Assembly (NCBI GenBank): GCA_021797365.1
Contig: JAJZZU010000199.1
Coordinates: 1-5,555 of the forward strand
Direction: 5' to 3'
Source: Pseudomonadota bacterium
GTDB taxonomy: Bacteria > Pseudomonadota > Gammaproteobacteria > Acidiferrobacterales > Acidiferrobacteraceae
Length of the DNA: 5,555 bases
Shown: piece by piece, positions 1 to 4,290 of the stretch
Layout: every line of letters begins with the position of its first letter
Numbering within the stretch: the stretch's first letter is position 1
The notes under the pieces: generated by a model
The model's database searches: none
The model's input: the letters and a program-made list of their open reading frames with translations, nothing else
Told to the model about the DNA's origin: nothing
Position numbers and translations under genes: made by a program

Positions 1-162
1 AACCCCAACGCCATCCGAATGACACGCGAGAGATTCAAGCGCATCTCGAAAGATTACAAGTCCACATGGACGCGGCCGGATGGAACACGGGTCCCGGTCG
101 TGATGCGCGAGGCCGATGGGGGCGGGGTGCAGTTCGTCGAGGTGGAGTTTATCAAGGAGTAG
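1..162 (+). CDS. Hypothetical protein, C-terminal part (cut by window edge)
   Basis: Frame 1 is open from the first base to a TAG at 160-162, giving 53 residues that end in VEFIKE. The composition looks coding: mixed charged and hydrophobic residues, with a beta-like stretch (TRVPVVMREADGGGVQFVEV). The only in-frame ATG, at 19-21, has no Shine-Dalgarno sequence before it, so the gene probably begins outside the window. I do not recognise a family. The reading is on the same strand as the next two small genes and is separated from the 96-aa gene by 82 bp containing a palindromic site. An AAGGAG lies at its very end (154-159), but the ORF that this would serve (ATG 169) looks spurious. Confidence 0.55.
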   Translation, partial: NPNAIRMTRERFKRISKDYKSTWTRPDGTRVPVVMREADGGGVQFVEVEFIKE

Positions 163-195
163 CACCACATGGCGCAGGGACGCGCCTTACCAATC

Positions 196-206
196 GTCAC
201 AGTGAC
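196..206. promoter_or_regulatory. Palindrome GTCAC-A-GTGAC, putative operator
   Basis: GTCACAGTGAC is a perfect 5+1+5 palindrome in the short gap upstream of the 96-aa gene. A nearly identical site (GTCACGGTGAC, 567-577, also preceded by ATC) lies upstream of the next gene. An overlapping GTGA-CCAA-TCAC inverted repeat follows directly (202-213). I see no convincing -10/-35 pair here. An operator role is inferred from the recurrence and position. Confidence 0.4.
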
Positions 207-244
207 CAATCACAGGCCATGCGGCCCACAATGGGAGGCACCAC

Positions 245-535
245 ATGAAGAAGCGTCAAGGCAAGACTCAGGACCCCATCGACCATCTGCGGGAAAACGT
301 CGCGCGACTGAAAGCGGAGGCGGCGTGGACCGCTGCGCCGGAGGAGCAGGAGGCATGCGGCCGCGAGGCGGCCAAAAGCGTGGTGCGGTTCCTGCGCACC
401 GACCCCATCTGGGTAGGGTCCGGCGCGGTTTTTCGCATCGCCGGCCTTCTGGAGGGGTTCACCCCCGAGGACGGCGAGCGGAGGTTTTGGATCGGCTTCT
501 TTGGAGTCTTGGAGCGCGCGATCCGCGACGCTTAG
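245..535 (+). CDS. Hypothetical 96-aa protein
   Basis: No family is recognised. The start ATG at 245 is set by GGGAGG at 233-238, with a 6-nt spacing. Residues 10-45 are charged and helix-prone (PIDHLRENVARLKAEAAW, then EEQEACGREAAKSVVRFL). Residues 52-70 and 81-92 are hydrophobic and aromatic (DPIWVGSGAVFRIAGLLEGF; FWIGFFGVLE). There is no signal peptide, and the hydrophobic stretches are too short and broken to be clear membrane spans, so a small soluble helical protein is more likely. It precedes the 83-aa gene on the same strand. A longer overlapping frame (169-552) has its own AAGGAG, but its product is Arg/Gly/Pro-rich in the way of an out-of-frame reading of GC-rich DNA, so this frame is preferred. 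Confidence 0.65.
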   Translation: MKKRQGKTQDPIDHLRENVARLKAEAAWTAAPEEQEACGREAAKSVVRFLRTDPIWVGSGAVFRIAGLLEGFTPEDGERRFWIGFFGVLERAIRDA

Positions 536-546
536 TGCAACCGTCC

Positions 547-577
547 CCGTGACGGTCTATAATATCGTCACGGTGAC
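547..577 (+). promoter_or_regulatory. Promoter -10 with overlapping operator-like inverted repeats
   Basis: A perfect TATAAT lies at 558-563, 32 bases before the ATG at 596. It is enclosed by a perfect 8-bp inverted repeat, CCGTGACG (547-554) and CGTCACGG (566-573), and followed at once by the palindrome GTCACGGTGAC (567-577). The expected transcription start (about 570) falls inside that palindrome. No good -35 hexamer is visible, so the promoter may need an activator or be weak. The geometry is typical of repression by blocking RNA polymerase. The GTCAC-N-GTGAC motif recurs at 196-206. Confidence 0.55.
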
Positions 578-595
578 TTTATAAGGAGGCCTCCC

Positions 596-847
596 ATGCC
601 CCGTCCGCCCCTCTACACATCTGGCCCCATGACTGCCGCCGAGCGCATGCGCGAGAAGCGCGCCCGTGATCGCGCGATCGTATGGGGGCCAGACGGCGAC
701 GAAAAGACACTTTCGGATTCGGGCCTTATAGAGCAGCTGCGCTACGCGTTCGCCAAGGACCGCCAGGCCATCCGGGCCGGCCGTCGCAACCGCTCCACGG
801 GCGCGATCACGCGTGCGCTGTTGAAGGAGGTTGGGCGGCGGGTGTAG
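596..847 (+). CDS. Small basic hypothetical protein (83 aa)
   Basis: ATG 596 follows a strong Shine-Dalgarno AAGGAGG (583-589) at 6-nt spacing, downstream of a TATAAT promoter. Residues 13-28 (TAAERMREKRARDRAI) form a strongly basic amphipathic helix. Residues 42-55 are a second helix-like part, and 60-83 (RAGRRNRSTGAITRALLKEVGRRV) a basic tail. High Arg content and no hydrophobic segments point to a cytoplasmic, possibly nucleic-acid-binding protein. Short proteins opening with a similar AERMR-type helix occur among uncharacterised plasmid and phage genes, but I cannot assign a family. Its TAG (845-847) directly abuts the stop codon of the opposite-strand gene, with no bases between. The GTCAC-N-GTGAC operator makes self-regulation possible but unproven. 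Confidence 0.7.
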   Translation: MPRPPLYTSGPMTAAERMREKRARDRAIVWGPDGDEKTLSDSGLIEQLRYAFAKDRQAIRAGRRNRSTGAITRALLKEVGRRV

Positions 848-1081
848 TCACTCGGGATGTCGGCCGCCAGCGCGGCAGAATGTACACTGAAGCACAGCCC
901 ACCGCATAACTGGGAACTTGGCTTGCTGGCCGTTAAAGAGCGGGCGCGACACGGACTCGACCCGTTCCACAGCAGGGCGTCCGCAGCACGGACAAGGGGC
1001 GGGGGCGCCGCTTGTCTGAATGTAAATCAGAAGTCTTTCGGATTCTTGTTCTGTAAAATGTTTTGCGGTGAAAGCGACCAT
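848..1081 (-). CDS. Small zinc-ribbon-like protein (77 aa)
   Basis: This minus-strand gene starts at the ATG complementary to 1079-1081, with GAGG (complement of 1090-1093) 8 nt upstream as ribosome binding site. It has two cysteine knuckles, CPCCG (Cys30-Cys33) and CTFC (Cys66-Cys69), 32 residues apart. This CxxC...CxxC arrangement is typical of a structural zinc ribbon. Between them lie PAVERVESVSRPLF and the hydrophobic FPVMRWAVLQ, plausible strands of the ribbon. The first 25 residues look helical (EQESERLLIYIQ). No family is recognised; nucleic-acid or protein binding is possible. It converges on the 83-aa gene with abutting stops. An imperfect palindrome just upstream (1094-1114) may control it. 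The opposite-strand frame over the same bases (857-1135) lacks such organisation. Confidence 0.6.
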   Translation of the reverse strand: MVAFTAKHFTEQESERLLIYIQTSGAPAPCPCCGRPAVERVESVSRPLFNGQQAKFPVMRWAVLQCTFCRAGGRHPE

Positions 1082-1093
1082 AATAATGACCTC

Positions 1094-1114
1094 GGGTTAT
1101 TAACGAAATTACCC
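1094..1114. promoter_or_regulatory. Imperfect 21-bp palindrome upstream of the zinc-ribbon gene
   Basis: GGGTTATT (1094-1101) and AATTACCC (1107-1114) are mirror arms with one mismatched pair (GGGTxATT/AATxACCC), ending 13 bp upstream of the minus-strand start codon. The surrounding DNA is AT-rich compared with the window, with an A-tract (complement of 1122-1135) further upstream on the minus strand, as expected of a promoter region. An operator function is inferred. No clear -10/-35 pair could be fixed. Confidence 0.35.
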
Positions 1115-1150
1115 TACCACCGTTTTTTATTTTGACTAGGGTTAGATTCG

Positions 1151-1317
1151 CTACCCCAATCGCTCCACCAGATCCTCAGCCCTTAAATGCGTGTACATGG
1201 AAGGTCAGGCCCTCGACGCCGGCGGCCCCACAGACCCTCTCAAAGGCCTGGGAGATCGAATCCGGGCGCATCCCCCATACCTGCCCATCCAGACGGCGTG
1301 GGAGCCCATCGAGGTAA
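1151..1317 (-). pseudogene. Tyrosine recombinase (phage integrase) C-terminal remnant with internal deletion
   Basis: Read on the minus strand from about 1317, one frame gives LPRRLDGQVWGMRPDSISQA followed by FERVCGAAGVEGLTFH. This closely resembles the catalytic-domain stretch of proteobacterial tyrosine recombinases just before box II, where LTFHDLRH is expected. After the His codon (complement of 1197-1199) the frame runs into HAFKG-stop. One base further on, in another frame, is YTHLRAEDLVERLG-stop (1151-1195), the usual end of the same protein, with the nucleophile Tyr at the complement of 1193-1195. About 33 codons between FH and the catalytic Tyr are therefore missing, including HxxR and the following H/W box, and the frame is shifted. 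The N-terminal part is absent, cut at the insertion sequence. The remnant cannot be active. The recombinase identity comes from family knowledge; the exact deletion size is estimated. Confidence 0.75.
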
Positions 1318-1321
1318 TGGG

Positions 1322-1334
1322 ATGGTCGCCCCCT
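1322..1334. repeat. Left subterminal inverted repeat of the IS
   Basis: ATGGTCGCCCCCT is the exact reverse complement of 2722-2734. The match stops immediately on both sides, so the arm is 13 bp. It lies a few bases inside the end of recombinase homology, as expected for a subterminal repeat. Confidence 0.85.
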
Positions 1335-1459
1335 CCCTAACCGGCATCAAAAGTGCCAAAGTGGAGTGTGTGTGACATACCACTAACCGGAAGGAGGCGA
1401 CAAGGAAGGTTACAACGGTTGGAATAGATCTCGCAAAGGCCGTTTTTGCCGTTCATGGG

Positions 1460-2437
1460 GTGGATGGCCGGGGCAAGACGGTGTTCCGGAAAAGTCTCAA
1501 GCGCACTCAGGTTCTCATGTTCTTCGCCAACTTGGAGCCCTGCTTGATCGGCATGGAGGCCTGTGGCAGCGCCCACCATTGGGCCCGGCAACTGACTGCC
1601 CTTGGGCATACAGTAAAACTGATGGCCCCACAATTCGTGAAGCCCTATGTCAAGACTAACAAAAACGATGCCGCCGACGCTGAAGCGATCTGTGAAGCCG
1701 TGGCGCGTCCCAACATGCGCTTCGTGCCTATAAAAACCATCGAGAGTCAGGCGGTCCTGGCCCTCCATCGCGCCCGTCAGGGGTTCGTCAAGGCGCGCAT
1801 CGCGCAGGCCAACCAGATCCGCGGATTGCTGTCAGAGTTCGGGCTCGTGATCCCGCAAGGCATCGCGTCTATCACCAAACAGGTCCCACGGATCCTCGAA
1901 GATGCCGAGAACGGCCTACCCGACACGCTGCGCGCATTGATCGCCCGGTTGACCACCCATCTGAAGGAACTCGACTGCCAGGTGGACGAACTCGAAGCTC
2001 AGATTCAGGCTTGGCACCGGCAGAACGCCGAGAGCCGAAGACTCGCCGAGATACCAGGCATCGGCCCGATCACGGCCACGGCCCTCGTGGCCTCGATTGG
2101 TGATGCGAAGACCTTCGCCAATAGCCGGCAACTCGCGGCCTGGCTCGGACTCGTGCCCCGGCAGCATTCGAGTGGCGGCAAACCTACGCTTCTTGGTATC
2201 AGTAAGCGCGGGGACGTGTACCTTCGGACACTCCTCATTCACGGGGCGCGAGCCGTGATCCGCGTGTCTGCCGCGAGGCTCACGCAAGAGACATGGCTGA
2301 AGCGCCTCCTCGATCGCCGCCCCAAAAACGTGGCGGCCGTGGCGCTCGCCAACAAGAACGCGCGCATGGTATGGGCACTCTTGGCCCATGGACGGAATTA
2401 CCGTCCGGGCGGTAGGCCTTCGCCCCTTGCGGCCTAG
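1460..2437 (+). CDS. IS110-family DEDD transposase, apparent start-codon loss
   Basis: This is the recombinase of the IS, which cuts and rejoins DNA under guide-RNA direction. Family motifs are clear: GMEACGSAHHW (Glu33), KTNKNDAADAEAICEA (Asp70, Asp73), a helix-hairpin-helix IPGIGPITATALVASIG (198-214), and the C-terminal transposase_20 region with HSSGGK (catalytic Ser at 237/238) and LLGISKRGDVYLRTLLIHGA. The first usable start is GTG 1460, giving 325 aa. Homology continues 19 codons upstream: KVTTVGIDLAKAVFAVHGV includes the first catalytic Asp (GIDLAK, codon 1427-1429). An ideal AAGGAGG (1391-1397) sits 5 nt before codon 1403-1405, which reads AGG where ATG is expected, and no other usable start occurs back to the TGA at 1373-1375. 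Starting at GTG would lose the first Asp, so the protein is probably inactive. A sequencing error or non-canonical initiation remains possible. Confidence 0.9.
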   Translation: MDGRGKTVFRKSLKRTQVLMFFANLEPCLIGMEACGSAHHWARQLTALGHTVKLMAPQFVKPYVKTNKNDAADAEAICEAVARPNMRFVPIKTIESQAVLALHRARQGFVKARIAQANQIRGLLSEFGLVIPQGIASITKQVPRILEDAENGLPDTLRALIARLTTHLKELDCQVDELEAQIQAWHRQNAESRRLAEIPGIGPITATALVASIGDAKTFANSRQLAAWLGLVPRQHSSGGKPTLLGISKRGDVYLRTLLIHGARAVIRVSAARLTQETWLKRLLDRRPKNVAAVALANKNARMVWALLAHGRNYRPGGRPSPLAA

Positions 2438-2721
2438 GTGCGCCTTAAGAGGCCCAGCAGGGCATGAGATGAGTGGTGTGATGAGCAGAGGGTTATAGGA
2501 GGCAAGCTTCCACGATTGCACAGGCAATCATGACGTGATGGCAATGAGGTCGGACCACAAACGGCGAAACCTGCGGGGTCCACAGCACCGTGAGTGCGAT
2601 GAGGTGATGAGGCGCCGTTTCGCATATTCCATCAGGGACAGAGACATAGATCTCATCAAAAGTCCGGATGTATGGCTGCAATCGATTCTCTTTGACGTCA
2701 AGGATTGAATGCTTGGCAAAC
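2438..2721 (+). ncRNA. Candidate guide (bridge/seeker) RNA region in the IS right end
   Basis: In IS1111-type elements the noncoding segment between the transposase stop and the right repeat encodes the RNA that pairs with target and donor DNA. Here that segment is about 285 bp and holds no convincing gene. It can form local stems: GATTGC-ACAG-GCAATC (2514-2529, perfect 6 bp with a 4-nt loop) and GGACC/GGTCC (2552-2556 with 2577-2581). A GATGAGG direct repeat lies at about 2597-2611. The ending CTTGGCAAACAGGGGGCGACC matches my recollection of the 3' ends of related elements. The limits of the RNA and its guide loops cannot be set by eye. The opposite-strand frame here (2493-2720) looks like a shadow. 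Confidence 0.45.
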
Positions 2722-2734
2722 AGGGGGCGACCAT
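2722..2734. repeat. Right subterminal inverted repeat of the IS
   Basis: AGGGGGCGACCAT is the perfect reverse complement of 1322-1334. The outer boundary of the element should lie within a few bases, around 2735-2740, where the sequence changes to the coding frame of the membrane-peptide fragment. Confidence 0.85.
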
Positions 2735-2737
2735 GTA

Positions 2738-2815
2738 AGGACCCCAAGCGCCGCCCTGTTCGGGGCCGCGGGCCTGCTGTTCTGCCTGCCCTGGATCGCC
2801 ATGGGCGACTACTGA
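2738..2815 (+). pseudogene. Small single-helix membrane peptide, start removed at the IS junction
   Basis: The frame reads RTPSAALFGAAGLLFCLPWI then AMGDY and TGA (2813-2815). It consists of one hydrophobic segment (AALFGAAGLLFCLPWIAM) that would span a membrane, with a very short charged tail. No start codon survives: the IS end lies directly before AGG at 2738, and the nearby ATG (2733-2735) is out of frame and followed by TAA. The intact peptide may have begun only a residue or so earlier, or it may be the tail of a longer protein. A terminator follows at 2837-2862, consistent with a once-real gene end. No family is recognised. Confidence 0.45.
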
Positions 2816-2836
2816 CACGACCTTTGCCAGGATTGC

Positions 2837-2862
2837 GGCCCCCCGTGCGGGGGCCTTTCTTT
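2837..2862 (+). terminator. Rho-independent terminator
   Basis: GGCCCCC (2837-2843) pairs with GGGGGCC (2849-2855) around the loop CGTGC, and TTTCTTT (2856-2862) follows. It lies 21 bp after the stop of the membrane-peptide fragment and would insulate the ardC region from IS-side transcription. Confidence 0.75.
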
Positions 2863-2863
2863 G

Positions 2864-2878
2864 CCCCCCGCAGGGGGG
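2864..2878. repeat. Second GC hairpin in tandem with the terminator
   Basis: CCCCCC (2864-2869), loop GCA, GGGGGG (2873-2878, within a run of seven G). It directly follows the T-tract of the first hairpin and is followed by TTTG. It may back up termination. On the minus strand it is preceded by AAAC and lacks a T-tract. Confidence 0.45.
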
Positions 2879-2943
2879 GTTTGCGTCTCGTCCGGTAACC
2901 CGGCATCCGCGCCCGTTCTTCATTCGTCTCCATGGTCCTGCAA

Positions 2944-3088
2944 GCGTCGCCTCTCGCCCCCAGGCCGGGTCCGTTCGCGTCTCCCTCACAAGTGCCACGC
3001 CAGCCAAAAAGCGCGGCTGTCATGTCCCTTGCCGGTCGCCAAAAGCCGCTCACTCTCCCGGCCATCAGTGAGGGGCGAGAGCCGACGC
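2944..3088. promoter_or_regulatory. Long-range inverted repeat in the ardC leader
   Basis: Positions 2944-2960 (GCGTCGC followed by CTCTCGCCCC) are complementary to 3072-3088 with a single mismatch in 17 bp. The stem continues after a small asymmetric internal loop with GGCCGGG (2963-2969) and CCCGGCC (3057-3063). Together this gives about 24 pairs closing a loop of roughly 87 nt, 30 bp upstream of the ardC start. The 238-bp stretch from 2881 to 3118 contains no gene. Possible roles are a folded mRNA leader, a single-stranded-DNA structure active during conjugative transfer (as known for leading-region promoters in some plasmids), or a transfer or replication site. The function is inferred; the repeat is directly visible. 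Confidence 0.5.
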
Positions 3089-3118
3089 AAGACGCAGGAC
3101 CACAAACAGGAGACGACT

Positions 3119-4048
3119 ATGAATACGAACGGGCGCAAGACGGATGCCAGACCCCAAGTCAAAACCGAGGGGGCTCAAGGCCTCAACAATCCGCAGGGGG
3201 GCCAAACCTTCGACATTTACCAGATCGTCACAGATCAGATCCTAGAGGCCATGGAGACCACCACGGGCCAAGGTCGGCGCTTGTGGGACGCCCAGCCGTC
3301 TTTACCTCTAAACCTTGCCACCGGCAAGCCCTACACGGGTATGAACATTCTAATCTTATGGGCCGCCGCGATCCAGAAGGGCTACCGTTCCCCGTACTGG
3401 CTCACCTTCAAACAAGCGCAGACCATGGGCGGCCAGGTCCGGAAGGGTGAACATTCGGAACTCGGTATCTTCTATAAGCCCTGGGAGAGCACGGATACTA
3501 ACAGCGAGACCGGCGAAACCGAGACCAAGACGGGCGCGGTCCTGAAAAGCTTCCGCGTGTTCAATCTGGACCAAGTGGACGGCATCACAGCGCCGACAAC
3601 AGAGCCCCGGCCAGTCTTTGAAGTCCTGGCCGACGCCGAACGCCTCTTGCAGCACACGCCGGCACCCATCCGCGAAGGCGGAGCCCGCGCATGCTACCTG
3701 CCGAGCACAGACGAGATCCACATGCCAGCCCGTGAGACCTTCATTAACCCGGAGGCATTCTATAGCGTGGCCTGCCACGAAATGACGCACGCGAGCGGCC
3801 ATAAGAGCCGCCTGGACCGCGACTTGTCGGGTCGGTTTGGGGACGAGGCCTACGCCATGGAAGAACTGATAGCAGAACTGGGGGCCGCGTTCCTGTGCGC
3901 CGAGGCTGGGATTTTGTCCGAGACGCGCGCCGACCATGCGCACTATCTCGCAAACTGGGTCCGGGCCCTGAAGAGCGACAAGAAGGCCATCTTCACGGCC
4001 GCCGCAGCCGCCAGCAAGGCCGCCGCGGACATCAAGGGGCGAGTGTAA
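3119..4048 (+). CDS. ardC: ArdC-like anti-restriction protein (ssDNA-binding plus zincin domain)
   Basis: The 309-aa product matches the ArdC layout. The N-terminal ssDNA-binding domain (about residues 31-155) includes FDIYQIVTDQILEAME, LPLNLATGKPYTGMNILIL, YWLTFKQAQTMGGQVRKGE and FRVFNLDQVDG. The C-terminal metallopeptidase-like domain (about 165-309) carries the zinc-binding HEMTH (220-224) within FYSVACHEMTHASGHKSRLD, and MEELIAELGAAFLC (248-260), which supplies the acidic ligand. ArdC proteins are cytoplasmic and shield incoming plasmid DNA from host restriction enzymes. Start ATG 3119 has AGGAG (3108-3112) 6 nt upstream. The frame is open back to 2861, but that part is low-complexity leader and lies in the inverted repeat. 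Residues 122-139 (ESTDTNSETGETETKTG) are a hydrophilic Thr/Glu linker. Family length is about 300 aa, so it is intact. A terminator upstream and a palindrome downstream suggest a single-gene unit. Confidence 0.92.
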   Translation: MNTNGRKTDARPQVKTEGAQGLNNPQGGQTFDIYQIVTDQILEAMETTTGQGRRLWDAQPSLPLNLATGKPYTGMNILILWAAAIQKGYRSPYWLTFKQAQTMGGQVRKGEHSELGIFYKPWESTDTNSETGETETKTGAVLKSFRVFNLDQVDGITAPTTEPRPVFEVLADAERLLQHTPAPIREGGARACYLPSTDEIHMPARETFINPEAFYSVACHEMTHASGHKSRLDRDLSGRFGDEAYAMEELIAELGAAFLCAEAGILSETRADHAHYLANWVRALKSDKKAIFTAAAAASKAAADIKGRV

Positions 4049-4061
4049 GTCGTTGATCCTA

Positions 4062-4086
4062 GTACCGTAGATTCAATCTACGGTAC
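4062..4086. repeat. Perfect 25-bp palindrome downstream of ardC
   Basis: GTACCGTAGATT (4062-4073) and AATCTACGGTAC (4075-4086) are exact reverse complements around a single central C (4074). It lies 13 bp after the ardC stop. No T-tract follows (ATTCCC), and a one-base loop is poor for RNA, so a plain terminator is less likely than a protein-binding or recombination site. Moderate AT content sets it apart from the GC-rich surroundings. Its role is unknown. Confidence 0.6.
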
Positions 4087-4217
4087 ATTCCCAGCGCGCG
4101 CCGCGCGGTTGGAGGCTAGCGGGGGGATGCGCGGATCGCGCTCGTGCAACACAACACCATGCGTTATACATCACACGTTATTGGAATGACCGTTCGTCGG
4201 AAGGCGCTTGTATCATA

Positions 4218-4245
4218 TTGCATCAACGCGTTGATGGTGTATACT
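4218..4245 (+). promoter_or_regulatory. Promoter with a 16-bp palindromic operator in the spacer
   Basis: TTGCAT (4218-4223), a 16-bp spacer and TATACT (4240-4245, 5 of 6 to consensus) form a plausible sigma-70 promoter, with the start near 4252. The perfect palindrome CATCAACGCGTTGATG (4221-4236) fills the spacer and overlaps the -35 box, so a bound protein would block RNA polymerase. The -35 match is modest. The promoter would drive the acidic-protein gene at 4291. The regulator is unknown; the RHH protein encoded downstream is one candidate. Confidence 0.5.
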
Positions 4246-4254
4246 TCAATCATA

Positions 4255-4270
4255 GCCCCGACGGCGGGGC
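4255..4270 (+). other. 5'-leader hairpin before the acidic-protein gene
   Basis: GCCCCG (4255-4260), loop ACGG, CGGGGC (4265-4270): a perfect 6-bp GC stem at the predicted 5' end of the transcript, 8 nt before the GAGGA ribosome binding site (4279-4283). It could stabilise the mRNA. The role is inferred. Confidence 0.35.
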
Positions 4271-4290
4271 GACAAATCGAGGAAATGTTT

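Larger units (their letters stand above)
1318..2737 (+). mobile_element. IS110-family insertion sequence, IS1111-type, about 1.42 kb
   Basis: The element contains one DEDD transposase gene and has perfect 13-bp inverted repeats near, rather than at, its ends (1322-1334 and 2722-2734). Such subterminal repeats mark the IS1111 subgroup; IS110 proper lacks them. The left noncoding part is short (about 70 bp up to the expected start codon) and the right noncoding part is long (about 285 bp), as expected where the guide RNA lies downstream of the transposase. The exact outer ends are uncertain by a few bases, because this family makes no clear target duplication. The left flank is a recombinase remnant and the right flank a membrane-peptide fragment, so the two sides do not reconstruct a single interrupted gene. 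Confidence 0.8.

Noticed and set aside
169..552. 127-aa plus-strand ORF with its own AAGGAG
   Set aside because: It overlaps the 96-aa gene almost entirely and its product is Arg/Gly/Pro-rich and featureless, as expected of an alternate frame in GC-rich DNA. The 96-aa frame has the better RBS and composition.
857..1135. 92-aa plus-strand ORF
   Set aside because: It lies opposite the CxxC/CxxC gene, has no good RBS and runs into the AT-rich intergenic region.
1132..1375. Two short plus-strand ORFs
   Set aside because: The minus strand here carries recognisable recombinase sequence; the plus-strand products are Pro/Arg-rich shadows.
1916..2527. 203-aa minus-strand ORF inside the transposase
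   Set aside because: It is antisense to a clearly conserved transposase reading frame, and no domain is seen.
2493..3065. 190-aa and 159-aa minus-strand ORFs across the IS right end and ardC leader
   Set aside because: They cross the IS boundary, the terminator and the long inverted repeat; the composition is Arg/Gly/Pro-rich. A stretch beginning HSILDVKENRLQ looks more protein-like but lies in the expected guide-RNA segment.
2861..3118. 86-codon N-terminal extension of ardC
   Set aside because: It has no RBS, starts in the terminator T-tract and is low-complexity; ATG 3119 has a proper RBS and fits family length.
3223..3240. Partial GTCACAG similarity to the operator motif within ardC
   Set aside because: Only one half-site is present and it lies inside conserved coding sequence.
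4162..4181. CGTTAT direct repeat 14 bp apart upstream of the acidic-protein promoter
   Set aside because: It is too short and only twofold; consistent with chance.
4144..4290. 49-codon upstream extension of the acidic protein
   Set aside because: It would be translated across the promoter and leader hairpin and has no RBS; MNKNEFF at 4291 has GAGGA correctly spaced.
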